Shown piece after piece: positions 35,356-44,389 of a stretch of 64,000 bases of DNA. The notes under the pieces were generated by a model. That model searched no databases. It saw only the letters and a program-made list of their open reading frames with translations, and was not told where the DNA came from. The translations under genes and the position numbers were made by a program. Position 1 is the stretch's first letter. Each line of letters starts with the position of its first letter. Origin of the DNA: Oscillospiraceae bacterium (GTDB lineage Bacteria > Bacillota > Clostridia > Oscillospirales > Ruminococcaceae); assembly GCA_902790675.1 (NCBI GenBank), contig CADASU010000001.1, positions 62,001 to 126,000 of the forward strand, written 5' to 3'.

Positions 35356-36903
35356 ATGAAGAAAAACGTTTTAATCAAAGGCGCACTAACCATATTAAGT
35401 GCATCAATAATCACACGTATTTTAGGCTTTATTTTTCGAATATACATTGCAGAAAAACTTGGCGCTGAGGGAATGGGCCTATATCAATTAATAACCTCAC
35501 TATATATGCTTGTGGTAACATTTGCAACATCAGGAGTCAGTTTAGCAGTATCGTGTATGATTGCCGAAAATATTGCAACAAACAAATATGGCTGCTCTAA
35601 ATCTGTGCTAAAAATATCCATTCTGTGGGCATTATCTGTTAGCATAATAGTGTCAATAATTTTAATTGCTTTTTCGCTTCCAATCAGCAACCATATTTTG
35701 CGAGACAATCGAACATTTTACTCCATTTTAATTTTAGCTCCAAGTCTTCCGTTCATGTCTATTTCTTGCTGCATAAAAGGATATTTCTATGCAAAAAGAA
35801 AGTCGCTACATCCTTCCAATGCTATAGTGATCGAACAAATAATAAAAATGCTATTTACAATAGGCCTAATCAACTTAAACATAAACAAAAATGATGCATA
35901 TTCTTGCGCGATTGTTTCATTAGGAATGACAATCGGAGAAATAGCATCATGTATTTATATGGGAATTATATATTATAAATCAAAAAACTCCACAATAAAT
36001 AAACCACGCTGTTCAAGAAAAATATTCACTAACATTTTAAAAATATCAGTTCCTGTTCAAACTAGTTCTACTCTTAACTCTACTTTAAGATTAGCTGAAA
36101 ATATACTGATAATAGAAGGCTTAAAATTTTTCACTCATGGCAACGGTAGCATAGCAACAAGTACATATGGAGTTATAAAAGGCATGGTTTTACCTCTTCT
36201 TTTGTTCCCAACTTCTTTTCTACAAGCAATAATTACTGTTCTAATTCCAGAGCTTTCTGGAGCTAATGCAGGCGGAAAAGAAAAATCTATTCGCAAAGCA
36301 TGCGAAAAATCATTACAATTAACGCTAATTATGGGAATATATATTACTGCTCTATTTCTACTATTTCCTCAGGAAATATCTAATCTCTTTTACAGTAATC
36401 CAAACGTATCTCCTATGATTAAAAATTTATGCATATTATGTCCCCTAATGTATTTAGAAATGGTTTGTGTGGGAATATTAAACGCGATAGGTGAACAAAT
36501 TGCATCAATGAAATACAAAATAATAGATAGTATAACTCGTCTTGCATTAATATGGTTTTTTGTTCCAAAAGGAGGAGTAAATGCATTTTTAATAATAATG
36601 GTCATCTCAAACCTATTTACGTCTTTAATAAACTTATATCATTTACTAAAAGTTACATGCCTACCCCTCGACTTAAATAAATTGATACTTAAACCAACCA
36701 TATCTATCTTGCTGTCTTCATGCATCTCTATATTTTTTAAAAACCAACTGTCCCAACTATTTCCAAGCTGGCTAACAATAATTCTGCTTAGCGCAATTGT
36801 TATGATAACATACATTATATTACTTTTTAGCTTTAATTGCATAGGAAACAAAGAAATATCTTTCATAAAAACATGTTTTAAATCTAAAAAATCCAATAAA
36901 TAA
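35356..36903 (+). CDS. spoVB: MOP-superfamily polysaccharide/lipid II flippase (SpoVB/MurJ type)
   Basis: 515 residues, about 14 membrane segments. KGALTILSASIITRILGFIFRIYIAEKLGAEGMGLYQL is the typical SpoVB start. In spore formers this family is needed for cortex or lateral peptidoglycan precursor export. Assignment to SpoVB, and not another MurJ-like paralogue such as YtgP, is by the start and by spore context and is not certain. AGAGGTG lies 17 bases before the ATG. Confidence 0.8.
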   Translation: MKKNVLIKGALTILSASIITRILGFIFRIYIAEKLGAEGMGLYQLITSLYMLVVTFATSGVSLAVSCMIAENIATNKYGCSKSVLKISILWALSVSIIVSIILIAFSLPISNHILRDNRTFYSILILAPSLPFMSISCCIKGYFYAKRKSLHPSNAIVIEQIIKMLFTIGLINLNINKNDAYSCAIVSLGMTIGEIASCIYMGIIYYKSKNSTINKPRCSRKIFTNILKISVPVQTSSTLNSTLRLAENILIIEGLKFFTHGNGSIATSTYGVIKGMVLPLLLFPTSFLQAIITVLIPELSGANAGGKEKSIRKACEKSLQLTLIMGIYITALFLLFPQEISNLFYSNPNVSPMIKNLCILCPLMYLEMVCVGILNAIGEQIASMKYKIIDSITRLALIWFFVPKGGVNAFLIIMVISNLFTSLINLYHLLKVTCLPLDLNKLILKPTISILLSSCISIFFKNQLSQLFPSWLTIILLSAIVMITYIILLFSFNCIGNKEISFIKTCFKSKKSNK

Positions 36904-36939
36904 AAATATATAAGAACTTTATACTAAAATTTTTCAATG

Positions 36940-38280
36940 TTATTGTCTTCTATATCTATTATATCTACGAATCTTATTTTTTTTATTAGATTTTCTAAAT
37001 ATTTTAGTACATAATAGAACCAAACCTATGGCTACTACTATTGAAATAAACCACCACGACAAAAATACATTTTGTACAATATTAGCAGAAAATGCCAAAA
37101 TGTTTACATCTATATCCGAATCTGCTACAACATCTACAGTTCTTATAACCTGATCTGAAAGCTTTAAATCTACCTGCCCAATAACCTGCCCTTTCTTTAT
37201 TGGAGCATTAATTTGAGAAGGCAACTTAGAAGTATCCCAAAAGATAGTTGATGCATTTATAGATTTAGGCAATAGCTCAACCACCTGGTCTTTTGGTGTT
37301 AAAATAATTGAGTCCGTATTTTGGGCCATATTAACCTTAATATTATTTGGAATCATTTTCTCTCCCGGAATTCCAACGTTAACCAATCTCAAATTTTTAA
37401 ATGCCCATTTATATAGCTGCAAAGTATCTACATAAGAATTATTTTCTTCTGTTTGAGGAGCTCCCATAACTATTAATAAATATCTATAATTATCATCACT
37501 AGCCAAACTAATCAAACTCTTTTTTCCGTTAAAATTTGCTGTTTTTATTCCACGAACCCTTTCATCATAATATTGGCCACCTAAATATCTGCTCATCATA
37601 TGATTACTGTGTTGAATTTTTCTCTGTTCTGAATGTTTATTTGTTGCGCTCATCATATAAGAAGCTGCCGTTGAAATTTGTTCAAAAGTAGGATTTTGTA
37701 AACAATATTCGGTTAAAAGATACATATCATATGCTGTTGATTTATTATCTTCGGACAATCCATCTGGGTCTACAAACGTAGTATTTTCCATTCCAATTTC
37801 TTTAGCTTTAGCATTCATTTTTGCAACAAAATCTTCAGTATTATCATCACTAACATAATCTGCCAACATCATAGCAGCTTCCGAAGCAGAAGAAAGCATA
37901 GTTGCATAAACAGCATCTCTTATAGAAATTGTTTCCCCACGTCTAATATCTGCTGTAGCGGCATTTTTTAAATAAAGTCTATCAAAAATGCTCGATTTAG
38001 CCGTTAATTGTTTGTCTAAAAAAGTTTCTATATTTTCACCATTGGAAGCTTCCAAAGTTAAAATAACTGTCATCATTTTAACTAAAGAAGAAGCTGACAT
38101 TTTTAAATCTTTGTTTTTATCGTAAACAACTGTGTTTGTATCGCGGTTTATAAAATATACAGACTCACTCATAATTGACAAATCCATATTATATGGAGTT
38201 GAAGCAAACACAGAAAAATTTAAGGTAAATATTAATATTATTGATATAAAAAGCAAAATAAATCTTTTGTTAAAATTCAT
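36940..38280 (-). CDS. D-alanyl-D-alanine carboxypeptidase-like (DacF/PBP5 family), non-canonical motifs
   Basis: 446 residues. Signal peptide (residues about 7-27) and a C-terminal membrane anchor followed by a basic tail (about 400-446), as in PBP5-type enzymes. The penicillin-binding motif 1 is SLVK (65-68). Motif 2 is SAS (131-133) where SxN is usual, and motif 3 is KTA (246-248) where KTG is expected. Relatives tolerate changes in motif 2, but the KTG change is less common and could weaken activity. It trims pentapeptide stems during vegetative growth or spore cortex formation. Single gene, convergent with spoVB. Confidence 0.82.
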   Translation of the reverse strand: MNFNKRFILLFISIILIFTLNFSVFASTPYNMDLSIMSESVYFINRDTNTVVYDKNKDLKMSASSLVKMMTVILTLEASNGENIETFLDKQLTAKSSIFDRLYLKNAATADIRRGETISIRDAVYATMLSSASEAAMMLADYVSDDNTEDFVAKMNAKAKEIGMENTTFVDPDGLSEDNKSTAYDMYLLTEYCLQNPTFEQISTAASYMMSATNKHSEQRKIQHSNHMMSRYLGGQYYDERVRGIKTANFNGKKSLISLASDDNYRYLLIVMGAPQTEENNSYVDTLQLYKWAFKNLRLVNVGIPGEKMIPNNIKVNMAQNTDSIILTPKDQVVELLPKSINASTIFWDTSKLPSQINAPIKKGQVIGQVDLKLSDQVIRTVDVVADSDIDVNILAFSANIVQNVFLSWWFISIVVAIGLVLLCTKIFRKSNKKNKIRRYNRYRRQ

Positions 38281-38492
38281 ATGGACATTCTCCTAGAAAT
38301 GGTTTAAAATAAACACTATGATAGCATAGTTTGTTTTTTTAATAAACTAAAACATATAATATACAATGCATAACATTATATCAAACACATATTTAAAAAT
38401 CAACAACAGTAATATTACATTTTTATTACTAATATCTTACGTTGTCTTATTAAAAAAAGATACAAATTTATACTAATATGGAGGAATTAATT

Positions 38493-39158
38493 TTGATTTG
38501 GTTAACAGGTGATAAGCACGGTCAGATAACCCCTTTTTTAGAAAATGCTCAATATAAGAAAATAAAAAAAAACGACACTTTAATAATATGTGGAGATTTT
38601 GGATTTTTATGGAATAAATCTAAACAAGAAATAAAAAATTTAAAATGGCTATCCAAAAAAAAATATACCATTGCTTTTGTTGATGGAAGTAACGATAACT
38701 ACAATATTATATCTGAATATCCAACAGAAGATTGGAATGACGGAAAAATTAGACGCATTTCTCCCAACATAGTTTATCTTATGAGAGGAGAAATATACAA
38801 TATTGAAAACACAAAAGTGCTGGCTTTTGGAGGTGGTTTAAATGATAATAATTCTAATGAAGAATCATCTTGCTTAGAAAGCGCATATCCTAACAAGCAA
38901 CAAATAGATAAAGTCATTGACAACATAAAAAAAGTTAATGGTGAAATCGATATAATAGTTACACATGAAGCTCCAAATTCAATAACATCATGCCTAAGCA
39001 ATAATCAAAACCAGAGTAACACTTTCACCAATATATTGGAAGAAATTAGGCTTCACTCTAATTTTAAAAAATGGTTTTTCGGCAAATATCATATCGATAA
39101 AGTGATTCCCCCAAAATATTATGCTCTTTTTGAAAATTTAATAAAATTAGAAAAATAA
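38493..39158 (+). CDS. Metallophosphoesterase-like protein with lost metal ligands
   Basis: 221 residues from a TTG at 38493. GGAGG at 38480-38484 overlaps an ATG at 38478 that is a poor start candidate because it contains its own ribosome binding site. The calcineurin fold is clear: GDKHG (6-10), CGDFGFLW (33-40), VTHEAP, and KWFFGKYH near the end. The GNHE motif reads GSND (65-68) and the GHYH motif reads GKYH (197-200), so two metal ligands are missing. Relatives are a phage-and-clostridial phosphoesterase family. Activity is doubtful. It is a single gene with a strong terminator. Confidence 0.72.
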   Translation: MIWLTGDKHGQITPFLENAQYKKIKKNDTLIICGDFGFLWNKSKQEIKNLKWLSKKKYTIAFVDGSNDNYNIISEYPTEDWNDGKIRRISPNIVYLMRGEIYNIENTKVLAFGGGLNDNNSNEESSCLESAYPNKQQIDKVIDNIKKVNGEIDIIVTHEAPNSITSCLSNNQNQSNTFTNILEEIRLHSNFKKWFFGKYHIDKVIPPKYYALFENLIKLEK

Positions 39159-39208
39159 AATAAAAATTGTGAAAACTGCAATTAAATAGTTTTCACAATT
39201 TTTATTTT
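39157..39208. terminator. Terminator between phosphoesterase-like gene and alr
   Basis: A perfect 21-base stem: AAAATAAAAATTGTGAAAAC (39157-39176) with its complement ending at 39208. Bidirectional; it lies between convergent genes. Confidence 0.85.
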
Positions 39209-39228
39209 AAAGGAATTGACCTTACCTT

Positions 39229-40353
39229 TTACTTATCGTTAATATATACTCTAGGAACTCTTTTAGAAACATTACACATTACTTCATATCCTATAGTTCC
39301 AATAACATCTGCAACGTCATCGGCAGATATAACGTTTTTACCATCACTGCCAAATAAAGTAACAACGTCCTGAGCTTTAACATCTATACCAGTGACATCT
39401 ACCATAATATGATCCATACAAACATTACCAACAACTCTAGCAACCTTTCCTTTTACTAACACTTTGCCCTTATTAGAAAGCCCTCTAAAATATCCATCGG
39501 CATAGCCCACTGAAACCGTAGCAATCTTTCTTTCTCCATCAGCACAAAATGTTCGACCATATCCAATAACATCACCTTTTTTTATAGTCTTAACCATACT
39601 CACTGTAGCCTTAAAAGACATTACAGGCTTTAAATCATCACACATTACTTCCTTACTTGGCTGCAATCCATACAAAATAATTCCTGGCCTAACTAAATTA
39701 AATCCATTACCAATTCTTCTCAAAATGGCTGCACTATTTTTACAATGAGCATTTTCTATTGATGATGATGCCTCTCTAAATTTTTCAATTTGAGACGCAG
39801 TAAAATTAACATCTTCATCCGAAAATGAATCTGCGCAACATAAGTGCGTAAATATTCCGTTTAAAACAAAACCAGGTAAATTTGCATATTTCATAAAATC
39901 ATCAGAAGGCAAAAAACCAACCCTATTCATTCCAGTATTTATAGCTAAATGTATAGGAATTTTTTTATTTATTTCTGACAATTTTTTACTCAACTCAGCA
40001 GCATATTCTTTGCAAAAAACAGACTGAGAAATATTATATTTAGCCAATAAATCAGCATTTTCTGGAAATGTATAGCCTAATACTAAAATTTCGCCTTCTA
40101 TTCCAATTTCGCGCAAACTAACAGCCTCTTCTAAACTCGCAACAACCCAATGTTTTATTTCAAAATTTTCTTGTAAAAACTTAGAAATAAACCGCGCTCC
40201 ACACCCATACGCATCAGCTTTAACAACTGCCATAGGCTTTTCTGTTTTATCCAACTTACTAAGTATTAAATTCATATTAGATTTTAATGAATCGCAGTCT
40301 ATCTCAACCCAACAACGCCGCATATAATTTTGCAAAAAATTCACTCCATACAA
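39229..40353 (-). CDS. alr: Alanine racemase
   Basis: 374 residues. PLP enzyme making D-Ala for peptidoglycan. The PLP lysine is in AVVKADAYGCGA, the tyrosine partner in ISVGYADGYFRGLSNKG, and CMDHIMVDVT is conserved. Starts at ATG 40353, TTG 40335 (GGAGTG six bases upstream) and ATG 40323 are all possible; the TTG has the best signal. The residues MRRCWVEIDCDSLKSN mark the true fold start. It may form a unit with the small gene upstream. Confidence 0.93.
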   Translation of the reverse strand: MYGVNFLQNYMRRCWVEIDCDSLKSNMNLILSKLDKTEKPMAVVKADAYGCGARFISKFLQENFEIKHWVVASLEEAVSLREIGIEGEILVLGYTFPENADLLAKYNISQSVFCKEYAAELSKKLSEINKKIPIHLAINTGMNRVGFLPSDDFMKYANLPGFVLNGIFTHLCCADSFSDEDVNFTASQIEKFREASSSIENAHCKNSAAILRRIGNGFNLVRPGIILYGLQPSKEVMCDDLKPVMSFKATVSMVKTIKKGDVIGYGRTFCADGERKIATVSVGYADGYFRGLSNKGKVLVKGKVARVVGNVCMDHIMVDVTGIDVKAQDVVTLFGSDGKNVISADDVADVIGTIGYEVMCNVSKRVPRVYINDK

Positions 40354-40377
40354 GCTTTTTCATATTACAACATAATT

Positions 40378-40542
40378 TTAAAAAATGCCACAATCATCAT
40401 AATCTTGCCATTTTATATCATGTTGCTTTTTCAAGGAAATCCTATTTAATATTAAAGCTCCTACACATGCAACGGTAGCTAAACACAATAACGCCGAAAT
40501 AGAAGTAATTATAAAACAATTTCTATGTCCAAAACGCTTCAT
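40378..40542 (-). CDS. Small membrane protein upstream of alr
   Basis: 54 residues. One membrane segment (about residues 8-30: CFIITSISALLCLATVACVGALIL) followed by a polar tail ending in DYDDCGIF. The start is ATG at 40542, with AAGGGA about 15 bases upstream. I do not recognise it. It lies 24 bases before alr and is probably in the same transcript. Confidence 0.45.
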   Translation of the reverse strand: MKRFGHRNCFIITSISALLCLATVACVGALILNRISLKKQHDIKWQDYDDCGIF

Positions 40543-40690
40543 ATAAACACCATTCCCTTCTAAGACTAATAACAATAATTATTAATATATCAAAATTACA
40601 AACTTATAATAATATAGTTTACCAAATAAGTCAATATATTAAAATTAACATACTTCTACCCACATTATTGCAAAATTAAATCCATTATTA

Positions 40691-40734
40691 AAAATAAAAA
40701 AATGTTGCTTAGCACACACCTTGGCTAAACAACA
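40691..40734 (-). terminator. Terminator of rpsT
   Basis: TGTTGCTTAGC and GCTAAACAACA pair with one mismatch; the minus-strand downstream tract is T-rich. It ends about 15 bases from the rpsT stop. Confidence 0.7.
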
Positions 40735-40748
40735 AATTAAATAAAACA

Positions 40749-41009
40749 CTATTTGCTAGCATTCAGCAATCTTTGCAATTGAGATTTCTGATTTGCAACT
40801 TTGTTCTTGTGAAAAACTCCTTTTGCACCAGCTTGATCTAACTTCTTAACTGCAAAGCGAACAGCTTCTTCTTTATTCTCCAAACCACTGTTAACCGCAT
40901 TTACTGCAGTTTTTATAGCAGTTTTTAAATTGCTTTTTATCATCTTATTTCTAAGAGTTTTTGTTTTTGTAACCCTAACTCTCTTTTTAGCTGAATTAAT
41001 ATTTGGCAC
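40749..41009 (-). CDS. rpsT: 30S ribosomal protein S20
   Basis: 86 residues, normal length. GTG start at 41009 with AGGAGG ten bases upstream; a longer frame of 119 residues has no such site. PNINSAKKRVRVTKTKTLRNKMIKS is the usual basic start, and KKLDQAGAKGVFHKNKVANQKSQL the C-terminal part. Binds 16S rRNA. Divergent from gpr, as in many Firmicutes. Confidence 0.95.
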   Translation of the reverse strand: MPNINSAKKRVRVTKTKTLRNKMIKSNLKTAIKTAVNAVNSGLENKEEAVRFAVKKLDQAGAKGVFHKNKVANQKSQLQRLLNASK

Positions 41010-41079
41010 TACCAACACACCTCCTATTGTCATTAATAAGACGAGCGTGAGACACTCCACTCGCCAATATACGCAAGTT

Positions 41080-41108
41080 ATTATAACACAATTTATTATC
41101 AAATGCAA
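41080..41108 (-). promoter_or_regulatory. Promoter of rpsT
   Basis: On the minus strand, TTGCAT (41103-41108), a 17-base spacer and TATAAT (41080-41085). Confidence 0.65.
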
Positions 41109-41184
41109 TAATATTTAAAAATAAATGGGTACAATATTTTTATAAAAACAAATAATAATAAATTTTAAAGGAGTGTTTTGAGTT

Positions 41185-42036
41185 TTGGGAATTAGAACAG
41201 ATATAGCATCAGAATCTAAAATATTAAAAGAAAAAATACCAAACGGCGTATCACAAAACATAGAAACAATAGACGGCGTTAAAATTGTAAATATAAAAAT
41301 CGAAAACGAAGTCGGCTCAAAAAAATTAAACCGAGCTATTGGAACATATATAACACTAGAACACTCTAATATGCTTTTACCAGAAAACTCAGAAATTATT
41401 ACAAAAATCCTTGTTAACGAATTGAAAAAATTAATTTCAAATAAGCATTCAATTTTAATAGTAGGACTGGGAAATAAAAATATTTCACCCGATGCAATAG
41501 GTCCTTTCGTAGCAGATAAAATAATTGCAACACGCCATTTAAAAGGTGTTTTAGCCGATGAATTAGGCTTATCGCAATTAAACGCTGTTTCTGTAATTGC
41601 TCCTGGCGTTTTGGGTCAAACCGGAATAGAAGCATTTGAAATCATTCAGTCTATGTCTAAAAAAATAAATCCCGATTTAATAATAGCAATAGATGCTTTA
41701 GCTGCAAAGTCTATAGATAGACTAGGCACAACAATACAAATTACAGACACAGGCATATCTCCAGGATCGGGCGTTGAAAATAAAAGAGCAGAAATTTCCA
41801 AAAACACTCTAAATATTCCCGTTATTGCTTTAGGAATGCCAACCGTTGTGGACATGGAAACTATCATTTCAGAAATGTGCCCCAATCAAAATCTTTCTGC
41901 TTCATCATCAATGATGGTTACTCCACGAAACATAGATCAAATTATAGCTAGAAGTTCATCACTTATATCTAATTCAATAAACCAGGCTCTATTTCCCTCC
42001 CTTTCTCCTAAAGAAATTAACTCTTTAGCTTCATAG
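41185..42036 (+). CDS. gpr: Germination protease GPR
   Basis: 283 residues. It degrades small acid-soluble spore proteins on germination. TTG start at 41185 with AAAGGAG upstream; an in-frame stop lies immediately before it, so the N-terminus is fixed. IRTDIASE at residues 3-10 contains the self-cleavage-like site, so the propeptide is at most about six residues, compared with 15 in B. megaterium. VGLGNKNISPDAIGPFVADKI and VIAPGVLGQTGIEAFEII are typical. Followed by spoIIP, a conserved arrangement. Confidence 0.94.
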   Translation: MGIRTDIASESKILKEKIPNGVSQNIETIDGVKIVNIKIENEVGSKKLNRAIGTYITLEHSNMLLPENSEIITKILVNELKKLISNKHSILIVGLGNKNISPDAIGPFVADKIIATRHLKGVLADELGLSQLNAVSVIAPGVLGQTGIEAFEIIQSMSKKINPDLIIAIDALAAKSIDRLGTTIQITDTGISPGSGVENKRAEISKNTLNIPVIALGMPTVVDMETIISEMCPNQNLSASSSMMVTPRNIDQIIARSSSLISNSINQALFPSLSPKEINSLAS

Positions 42037-42123
42037 CATATTCGAGAATCACATTTTGGTATAAATCTCCTTCCAACTATCATATTATATTTTAATATAT
42101 TTAATATCAAGGAGGATTTTATT

Positions 42124-43275
42124 TTGAAACCAAAATGCTGGAAATCAAAAATTATATCCATAATCACTATAACCTCTTTCTCCATAATAAGCAATAAATT
42201 AATTATAGAAAATATTCCACCTGTTAGCGCTATAGTTGAGCAAACTGCTATTGCATCAGCACAATTAAATCTATCAAACGATGACAATTTAATATCATGT
42301 ATAAAAATAGAAGACAATGAGCCTAGTCAATTGTCGGTAAACAATTCCAATGAAATAAATAAACAGCCAGATGTTCAGCCAGCCAACAATTCAAATAAAC
42401 AAGCTAAAACAGATAGCGGCGAAGCTCCCACAGTAACATTTAGCGAAGAAGAACTAAATCAGTTTCCAGATAATAATGGTCCTATAATAAGAAAACATTA
42501 CGAAGCCGGATCTACCGAACAATATGTAAACATTGGAAATTCTGCATATGTTAGAAACATGACAAAATTACCCAATCAAGTAATAATAGACGCAAATAAT
42601 TCAAAACCCGCTTTTACTCTAACTAAAGGTAGCGAACCTCAAGTTTTAATATATCATACTCATACAACAGAATCATATGAGCTAAAAGAAAAAGATTACT
42701 ATGCAGCCAACTTTCCAATAAGATCCCGAAACACAAATATGAGCGTTGTTAGAGTTGGCGACGAAATAACCAAATGTTTGCAGCAAGCCGGAATAGGTGT
42801 AATTCACGACACAACAATACACGATGACCCCGCCTACAAAGGCTCCTATGATAGATCCCATCAAACTATGAAAAAAATATTAGAAAAATATCCTTCAATA
42901 AAAGTTGCGTTAGACATACACAGAGACGCTATTGCAAATGATAAAGGAGAAAGATATGCTCCAATTGCCAATATAAACGGCAGAAATGCATCACAAATAA
43001 TGATAATATCTGGCTGCGACAATGGAACAATGAACTACCCCAACTACACTCAAAACTTAGCATTTGCCTGCCTTCTGCAGCGTCAATTAGGAAAAGACTA
43101 TCCATCTCTAACCAGGCCCGCATCTTTCAAATATAAATATTATAACCAAAGCCTAACTCCTGGAACACTCTTAGTTGAATTTGGAGGTCATGCAAATAGC
43201 ATAAACGAAGCAGTATATGCAGGATGGCTATTTGGCAAATCACTCGCAAATGCACTAGCAACAATTCAAAACTAA
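42124..43275 (+). CDS. spoIIP: Stage II sporulation protein P
   Basis: 383 residues. TTG start at 42124 with AAGGAGG. An N-terminal signal/anchor is followed by a low-complexity linker of about 100 residues. The amidase/endopeptidase domain then has VLIYHTHTTESY and VALDIHRDA metal/catalytic motifs and a C-terminal LLVEFGGHANSINEA (Glu). It cleaves peptidoglycan with SpoIID and SpoIIM during engulfment. It lies 87 bases behind gpr. Confidence 0.95.
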   Translation: MKPKCWKSKIISIITITSFSIISNKLIIENIPPVSAIVEQTAIASAQLNLSNDDNLISCIKIEDNEPSQLSVNNSNEINKQPDVQPANNSNKQAKTDSGEAPTVTFSEEELNQFPDNNGPIIRKHYEAGSTEQYVNIGNSAYVRNMTKLPNQVIIDANNSKPAFTLTKGSEPQVLIYHTHTTESYELKEKDYYAANFPIRSRNTNMSVVRVGDEITKCLQQAGIGVIHDTTIHDDPAYKGSYDRSHQTMKKILEKYPSIKVALDIHRDAIANDKGERYAPIANINGRNASQIMIISGCDNGTMNYPNYTQNLAFACLLQRQLGKDYPSLTRPASFKYKYYNQSLTPGTLLVEFGGHANSINEAVYAGWLFGKSLANALATIQN

Positions 43276-43348
43276 AGTATAATTGATTAAAGCGCATTTT
43301 TATATACTATTATTTATGTAATAAAATATTTAAAAAGGTGAACAAACT

Positions 43349-44389
43349 ATGTTTCATAAAAACAAATTTATAATCATAATTCCCATCATAGCTTGTTTTG
43401 TAATAGCAATTCTAACTTCATCAATATTTGTTCAGGCAGAAGATGGCAATCAAAATAGTGACAGTCAAAAATACATAAAATGGGTAAAATTTAACATACC
43501 AAGCGAAGCTATGGAAAAAGCACTTAAAGCCGACATAGAAAACAATGATGGCGAACATAAAACTCCATTCGTAACTCTGCTAAGCTTATTAGGCGCAAAA
43601 TATTGGGGAGAATGGGAAAAATATAAAGCAAAAGACATGGATTATTTTATCGACAAGCTCAAATCAGGTGAAAGCGAAAGCAGTCTCTCTCAAAACTATG
43701 AAAAATTCCCATATTTTCAGCAAGTATATCAAGCCATTTTTGCTCAAATGATAGGAAAATATCAAATTTCCAAAGAAACAGATCCTAATGGTAAACCAAT
43801 ATTTGAAGAAAAATATGGCTTAAAAGCATACTCCCCCATTGCATACGGATATAAATTTTCTCACTGCAGAGATTTTGGTAATTCTAGAAGTTTTGGATAT
43901 CGCCGAAACCACTTAGGAAACGATTTAATGACTCAAACAGGAACTCCTATTGTTGCTGTTGAAAGCGGAATCGTTGCAAAATGCGCATGGAATAAATATG
44001 GTGGCTGGAGAATTGGCATTCGAAGTTTTGATGGCCAAAGATATTATTACTATGCACATTGTCAAAAAGACCATCCATTTGTTGACGGCCTAAAAGAAGG
44101 CGACACAGTATGCGCCGGTCAACCAATAGCATACGTTGGAATGACTGGATATAGTACAAAAGAAAATGTAAATGGAATGCAAAAACCCCACTTACATTTT
44201 GGAATGCAATTAATATTTGATCCATCACAAGAAGAAGGAAAAAACGAAATTTGGATAGACGTATATGACATAGTTAATTTTTTAGAACATCATAAATCGG
44301 TTTTAGAAAAAAAGCCTGAAAGCAAAGACTATAAAACAAAATATATATTCGAAGATCCTACATATAGAAAATATGTTAAATCAATGTAA
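43349..44389 (+). CDS. M23 family metallopeptidase, candidate spore engulfment or cell-wall enzyme
   Basis: 346 residues. Membrane anchor at about 7-29, a helical region of about 130 residues, then a LytM domain: RNHLGNDLM (HxGxD), the AHC/SHCR histidines, and HLHFGMQ. The extra C-terminal segment includes a DVYDIVNFL piece. Metal ligands look intact, so it is probably an active endopeptidase. Its position directly after gpr-spoIIP and its single membrane anchor suggest a SpoIIQ-like or spore wall role (inference). The end overlaps birA by nine bases on the opposite strand. Confidence 0.82.
   Translation: MFHKNKFIIIIPIIACFVIAILTSSIFVQAEDGNQNSDSQKYIKWVKFNIPSEAMEKALKADIENNDGEHKTPFVTLLSLLGAKYWGEWEKYKAKDMDYFIDKLKSGESESSLSQNYEKFPYFQQVYQAIFAQMIGKYQISKETDPNGKPIFEEKYGLKAYSPIAYGYKFSHCRDFGNSRSFGYRRNHLGNDLMTQTGTPIVAVESGIVAKCAWNKYGGWRIGIRSFDGQRYYYYAHCQKDHPFVDGLKEGDTVCAGQPIAYVGMTGYSTKENVNGMQKPHLHFGMQLIFDPSQEEGKNEIWIDVYDIVNFLEHHKSVLEKKPESKDYKTKYIFEDPTYRKYVKSM

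Noticed and set aside
40749..41108. Longer 119-codon S20 reading frame
   Set aside because: S20 normally starts PNINSAKKR; a GTG with AGGAGG ten bases upstream at 41009 gives the normal 86 residues.
41185..41202. GPR with almost no propeptide
   Set aside because: The IRTDIASE cleavage-like site lies at residues 3-10, so a six-residue propeptide remains. I believe clostridial GPRs often have shorter propeptides than Bacillus, so this is not clearly unusual.
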